From: Alcaligenes ammonioxydans
GTDB taxonomy: Bacteria > Pseudomonadota > Gammaproteobacteria > Burkholderiales > Burkholderiaceae_B
NCBI RefSeq assembly: GCF_019343455.1
Contig: NZ_CP049362.1
Span: 2,666,001-2,730,000 of the forward strand
DNA length: 64,000 nucleotides
Reading direction: 5' to 3'
The position numbers and the translations under genes are program-made. Below, piece by piece: positions 60,899-64,000 of this stretch. Below the pieces are notes generated by a model. The model ran no database searches, was not told where the DNA came from, and saw only the letters and a program-made list of their open reading frames with translations. The number at the start of each line of letters is the position of its first letter. Positions within the stretch are counted from its first letter, which is position 1.

Positions 60899-61519
60899 AT
60901 GCAAGCGAGCGCTTTCTCCCAGCCGCTTGCCCCCCTGACACTGGAAGGATGGGGAGTGCGACTTGAGCCTTTGCAACTGGCGCATGCGGAACTGCTGGAA
61001 GCCGCCGCGGCCGACGGCGAGCTCTGGAATGTACGGGTGACCAGCGTGCCCGCCCCCGGCCAGGCCCAGGACTATGTCAAAAAGGCATTGGACGGTCTGG
61101 AGCAAGGCCATATGCTGCCCTTTCTGGTACGCGATCTGACGACGGCACGCGCCGTCGGCACCACTCGCTACCATGACATTGTCGCGCCAGTGGCCCGGCT
61201 GGAAATTGGCTACACCTGGTACGCACGCAGCGCGCAGCGCAGCCATGTCAATACAGCGGCCAAGCTACTCTTGCTGCAACACGCCTTCGAGACCTTAGGG
61301 GCTGGCGTCGTGGGCTGGCGTACCGATCATCTGAACCTCAAATCCCAACAAGCCATCACTCGCCTGGGAGCGCGTTTTGATGGGCGGGTTCGCCACCATG
61401 CCCTCCGCCGCGACGGTACCATCCGCGACACGATGTTCTACAGCCTGATGGCAGGCGAGTGGCCCGACACACGCGCCCACTTGCTCGACAAACTAAGGCA
61501 GCACAGCCATGTTGCTTGA
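60899..61519 (+). CDS. GNAT-family acetyltransferase (RimJ/RimL type)
   Basis: This 206-residue acetyl-CoA-dependent N-acetyltransferase of the RimJ/RimL-like branch contains LEGWGVRLEPLQLAHAELLE, RAVGTTRYHDIVAPVARLEI, YTWYARSAQRSHVNTAAKLL, and LNLKSQQAITRLGARFDGRV, the usual acetyl-CoA and C-terminal segments. The substrate is unknown. It starts 1 bp after the MoxR stop with AGGAG upstream and overlaps the VWA gene by 11 nt, so all three are coupled. Its position between MoxR and VWA is unusual. Confidence 0.85.
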   Translation: MQASAFSQPLAPLTLEGWGVRLEPLQLAHAELLEAAAADGELWNVRVTSVPAPGQAQDYVKKALDGLEQGHMLPFLVRDLTTARAVGTTRYHDIVAPVARLEIGYTWYARSAQRSHVNTAAKLLLLQHAFETLGAGVVGWRTDHLNLKSQQAITRLGARFDGRVRHHALRRDGTIRDTMFYSLMAGEWPDTRAHLLDKLRQHSHVA

Positions 61520-62681
61520 TTTTTTCTACCACCTGCGCGAGCGCGGACTACCGGTTTCGATCCAGGAGCACCTGACCCTGCTGGACGCCCTGTGCAAAGG
61601 CATCATGCCGCCCACCCTGGACGATTTCTATCATCTGTCCAGGTTGGTGCTGATTAAAGACGAAACGCTGTACGATCGCTTTGATCTGGCCTTTGGCGAG
61701 TTTTACCAGCCACAACTGGAAGCGCTGGCCAAAGACAAAACCTTGCCGGAAGATTGGCTGCGCAAAACGCTGACGCGTCATCTCAGCCCCGAGCAAAAAG
61801 CCGCTCTGGAAAAGCATGGCCTGGACAAACTGCTGGAGATGTTCAAGGAACGTCTGAAAGAGCAGCAGGGACGTCACGCGGGGGGCAGCAAGTGGATTGG
61901 CACCGGCGGCTCCTCGCCCTTTGGCCACGGGGGCTACCATCCCGAAGGTATCCGTATCGGTGGCCCATCGGCCGGCAATCGCACCGCCATCAAGGTCTGG
62001 GAAAAACGCGAATTCGTGGATTACGATGACCAGCAGGAGCTGGGCACTCGCAACTTCAAGATGGCCTTGCGTCGACTGCGACGCTTCGCACGGCAAGGTG
62101 CCGCCACCGAACTGGATCTGGAGAGCACCATACGCGAGACCGCCCGTAATGCGGGCATGCTGGATCTACACATGCAGGCGGAGCGGCAAAACCGCGTCAA
62201 TGTGCTGATGTTGCTGGATGTGGGCGGCAGCATGGATGACCACATCGCTCAGGTGGAATCTCTCTTCTCGGCGGCCCGCTCGGAGTTCAAGCACCTGGAA
62301 GCGTATTACTTCCATAACTGCGTGTATGAGTCGGTATGGCGACACAATTCACGACGGCAAAGTGAACGACTGGATACCTGGGATTTGCTGCGCAAGTACA
62401 ACGAGGACTGGCGCATCATCATTGTGGGCGATGCCACCATGAGCCCCTATGAAATCATGGCGCCTGGCGGCTCGGTCGAGCACTACAACAAGGAGACCGG
62501 CGCGGCCTGGCTGCAAAGGCTCAACGACCACTGGCCCCGCATCGTCTGGCTCAACCCCGAGCCGAAGGCTTACTGGCCTTACCGCCAGTCCATCGCCATC
62601 ATCCAGAACCTGATGTCCGATCACATGTACCCCGTTACCAGCGCAGGGCTGGAAGAGGCGATGCGGTACTTGTCACGCTAG
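61509..62681 (+). CDS. VWA domain-containing protein (CoxE-like)
   Basis: This 390-residue partner of MoxR ATPases has an N-terminal region (LPVSIQEHLTLLDALCKGIM) that matches CoxE-type proteins. A Gly-rich linker lies near 125-155. The VWA domain begins NRVNVLMLLDVGGSMDDH: Asp237, Gly239, Ser241 form a MIDAS variant with Gly at the second position rather than Ser. The C-terminus has WPRIVWLNPEPKAYWPYRQS. The gene closes the operon, and a terminator follows. Confidence 0.88.
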   Translation: MLLDFFYHLRERGLPVSIQEHLTLLDALCKGIMPPTLDDFYHLSRLVLIKDETLYDRFDLAFGEFYQPQLEALAKDKTLPEDWLRKTLTRHLSPEQKAALEKHGLDKLLEMFKERLKEQQGRHAGGSKWIGTGGSSPFGHGGYHPEGIRIGGPSAGNRTAIKVWEKREFVDYDDQQELGTRNFKMALRRLRRFARQGAATELDLESTIRETARNAGMLDLHMQAERQNRVNVLMLLDVGGSMDDHIAQVESLFSAARSEFKHLEAYYFHNCVYESVWRHNSRRQSERLDTWDLLRKYNEDWRIIIVGDATMSPYEIMAPGGSVEHYNKETGAAWLQRLNDHWPRIVWLNPEPKAYWPYRQSIAIIQNLMSDHMYPVTSAGLEEAMRYLSR

Positions 62682-62707
62682 CGTCAGCCTTCTATCAAGC
62701 AGGAAAC

Positions 62708-62734
62708 AAAAAGACCCGGGTTTCGGGTCTTTTC
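62708..62734 (+). terminator. terminator of the MoxR-GNAT-VWA operon
   Basis: The stem AAAAGACCCG / CGGGTCTTTT with a 5-nt loop is followed by a short T run, 27 bp after the stop codon. Confidence 0.85.
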
Positions 62735-62743
62735 AATCAGCTG

Positions 62744-62783
62744 TAAAAAACCCGCAGAGCCATGAAACCATGCGGGTTTTTCT
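62744..62783. terminator. second terminator, shared with the lipoprotein gene
   Basis: AAAACCCGCA and TGCGGGTTTT arms with a 14-nt loop have A/T runs on both sides and serve the converging lipoprotein gene. Confidence 0.78.
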
Positions 62784-62805
62784 TCACATTTTTAAAATGG
62801 AGCGA

Positions 62806-63516
62806 TCAGCGCCCTTTCTGCCGCTGCAACATCCCTGCCCGTTGCTGCTCCAGTTCCTTGATCTGCCGCTGCAATTCACGCAGCTGCTCACGCGCCTCCC
62901 GTTCCTGCTCGGCCAGGGCCTGTGCCTCACGGCGCGACTCCTCACGCTGGGCAATGGCCAAGGCTTCCTGCTGGCGCTGCAAAGCCAGATCGTTTTGCAA
63001 AACCGTCAATTGGTCTGCGCTTTCATTGAGTTTCTTTTCTGCATTGGCCACTTCTGCCTGCAGCTTGATGCGTTCCAGATCGGCGGCAGCAAAATCAACC
63101 GTATCCTGACGGTACTGGGTGTACATGCGTTCAGCCAGGGATTCGTCCGTGGTCTTGAAGACACGCCAGAACTCACGCTGCTGGAACAGAGCCACGTAGT
63201 AGGTCATGGTTTCGGCCGAGAACAAGAGACTGGCTCCAAAGCGACCGTTGTAGGCCGTGCGCAGCTCCTGTACCCCACGCGCCTGGATCAACTGCTGCAA
63301 CTGGGCCACGGTGGTGTTCTGATAAGCTGGTGCTGCTGGCGCAGAGGCAGGCTCGGCTGCCGCGACCGGGGCCACTTCCTGGACTTCCTGCTCTTGGGTT
63401 TGCGCCACCACGGGACGCTCCGGCTCCTGGACCAAAGACACCGAGCTGCACGCCGACAATAAAAGAAGTCCGCCCACGGACAGCAACATAGCCGTCTTCT
63501 GACTAAGGTTCACCAT
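62806..63516 (-). CDS. DUF2968-like lipoprotein with C-terminal coiled coil
   Basis: This 236-residue precursor has a signal peptide with lipobox LLSAC (Cys23). A Gln/Glu/Ala/Pro-rich linker follows (to about 70), then a globular domain (YQNTTVAQLQQLIQARGVQE through YYVALFQQREFWRVFK). A long coiled coil rich in Gln, Glu and Arg ends it (about 140-235). The globular part resembles DUF2968 proteins of Burkholderiales; function unknown. The Ser after Cys favours outer-membrane sorting. ATG 63516 has AAGGG eight bases upstream, better than ATG 63522. Confidence 0.8.
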   Translation of the reverse strand: MVNLSQKTAMLLSVGGLLLLSACSSVSLVQEPERPVVAQTQEQEVQEVAPVAAAEPASAPAAPAYQNTTVAQLQQLIQARGVQELRTAYNGRFGASLLFSAETMTYYVALFQQREFWRVFKTTDESLAERMYTQYRQDTVDFAAADLERIKLQAEVANAEKKLNESADQLTVLQNDLALQRQQEALAIAQREESRREAQALAEQEREAREQLRELQRQIKELEQQRAGMLQRQKGR

Positions 63517-63577
63517 ACCCATCCCTTGTTAATCAATTTTTTGTGTTTAGCTTGATACACAGAATCAGCCCCGTATT

Positions 63578-64000
63578 CTAAACGCGCGATGTCGCGTCTT
63601 GTGCCTTTATGTTGAATTTGCGCATCTTTTCCCACAACACTTTACGGGAAATGCCTAAAACAGCCGCCGTGTCCTGGCGCCGCCAGTTCTGCGTGTCCAG
63701 CACAGCGATAATGCGGGCGCGTTCTTCCTGCTCCTGAGCACTGAGGCTGATGGCCGGCTCGGGCCGTTCCAGAATGGTCGCGCCTTCGGGCAGGGCCGTC
63801 GCCGGGGTCCTGACCGGCGCATTAAAGCGTTCGAGCACCTGCCGCAACTGCACGGACTCCCAGGCTCCGAACTGCTTGCTCATGACCGCCACGCGCTCCA
63901 CCAGATTGGCCAGCTCACGCACATTCCCGTTAAAGCGCATGCTGCCTACGGCATCCAGGACCCACTGGGGAATGTCCTCGACATCACACTCCAGAGCCTG
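63578..64000 (-). CDS. sigma-54-dependent response regulator / activator, C-terminal part
   Basis: Only the last 140 residues are in the window; the gene continues beyond the right edge. The end of the AAA+ domain reads RFNGNVRELANLVERVAVM, the GNVREL motif of bacterial enhancer-binding proteins. A Fis-type helix-turn-helix (TAAVLGISRKVLWEKMRKFN) follows. It therefore activates sigma-54 promoters. RFNGNVREL, where most members have WPGNVREL, resembles FleQ/FlrC-like relatives, but the input domain is missing so the signal is unknown. A 60-bp gap separates it from the lipoprotein gene on the same strand. Confidence 0.88.
   Translation of the reverse strand, partial: QALECDVEDIPQWVLDAVGSMRFNGNVRELANLVERVAVMSKQFGAWESVQLRQVLERFNAPVRTPATALPEGATILERPEPAISLSAQEQEERARIIAVLDTQNWRRQDTAAVLGISRKVLWEKMRKFNIKAQDATSRV

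Overview
The window reads as chromosome of a betaproteobacterium of the order Burkholderiales, most likely an Alcaligenes-like member of the Alcaligenaceae. The reasons are a 14-gene nuo operon ending in a DUF2818 gene, a 162-residue NuoI, the order secG-tRNA-Leu(GAG)-[porin]-nuo, a DUF1841 gene, a DUF2968-type lipoprotein, the ftsK-lolA-rarA-serS order, and moderately GC-rich genes with AT-rich intergenic gaps. The genus is an inference from gene content; no database comparison was made. No insertion sequence, prophage, rRNA or CRISPR array was seen.

Layout. 1-6360: partial ispD divergent from mfd, then serB and a nitronate monooxygenase. 6370-21590: complex I, nuoA-N, all on the minus strand, followed by the DUF2818 membrane gene. 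22190-24210: a general porin and tRNA-Leu(GAG), which has its own promoter and terminator. 24284-26594: secG, tpiA and a quinone oxidoreductase. 26830-27017: tRNA-Ser(TGA) and tRNA-Leu(TAA). 27466-29963: pnp and rpsO. 30128-34757: pssA and the branched-chain amino acid genes ilvC, ilvN, ilvB, with a possible attenuator in the ilvB leader. 35198-41042: a FUSC transporter, a 9-copy heptad repeat, yaaA, 3-hydroxybutyrate dehydrogenase, tRNA-Ser(CGA), a small membrane protein with an EF-hand loop, and a small Pro/Tyr-rich exported protein. 41123-48791: serS, rarA, lolA and ftsK (one direction), divergent from trxB and an Smr-domain gene. 49043-49369: a TPR protein. 57100 to the end: icd, a DUF1841 gene, two small cytochromes c, a MoxR-GNAT-VWA operon, a lipoprotein, and the C-terminus of a sigma-54-dependent regulator.

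The most interesting stretch is 49574-56793, a compact and apparently uncharacterised catabolic island. It encodes a NicX-like ring-cleavage dioxygenase with the H-HxD iron triad intact, an MHS-type transporter, a flavin reductase, a dimeric alpha/beta-barrel protein, a PaaX-type regulator, a type-B carboxylesterase and an acyl-CoA-dehydrogenase-fold flavin monooxygenase. Together they suggest uptake, ester cleavage, two-component hydroxylation and ring opening of a (hetero)aromatic ester. Both minus-strand control regions carry the same inverted repeat, ATTTG-N6-CAAAT, and a second similar block. This suggests one regulon, plausibly under the PaaX-like protein. The usual downstream enzymes of 2,5-dihydroxypyridine breakdown (deformylase, amidase, isomerase) are not in the window, so the substrate is open.
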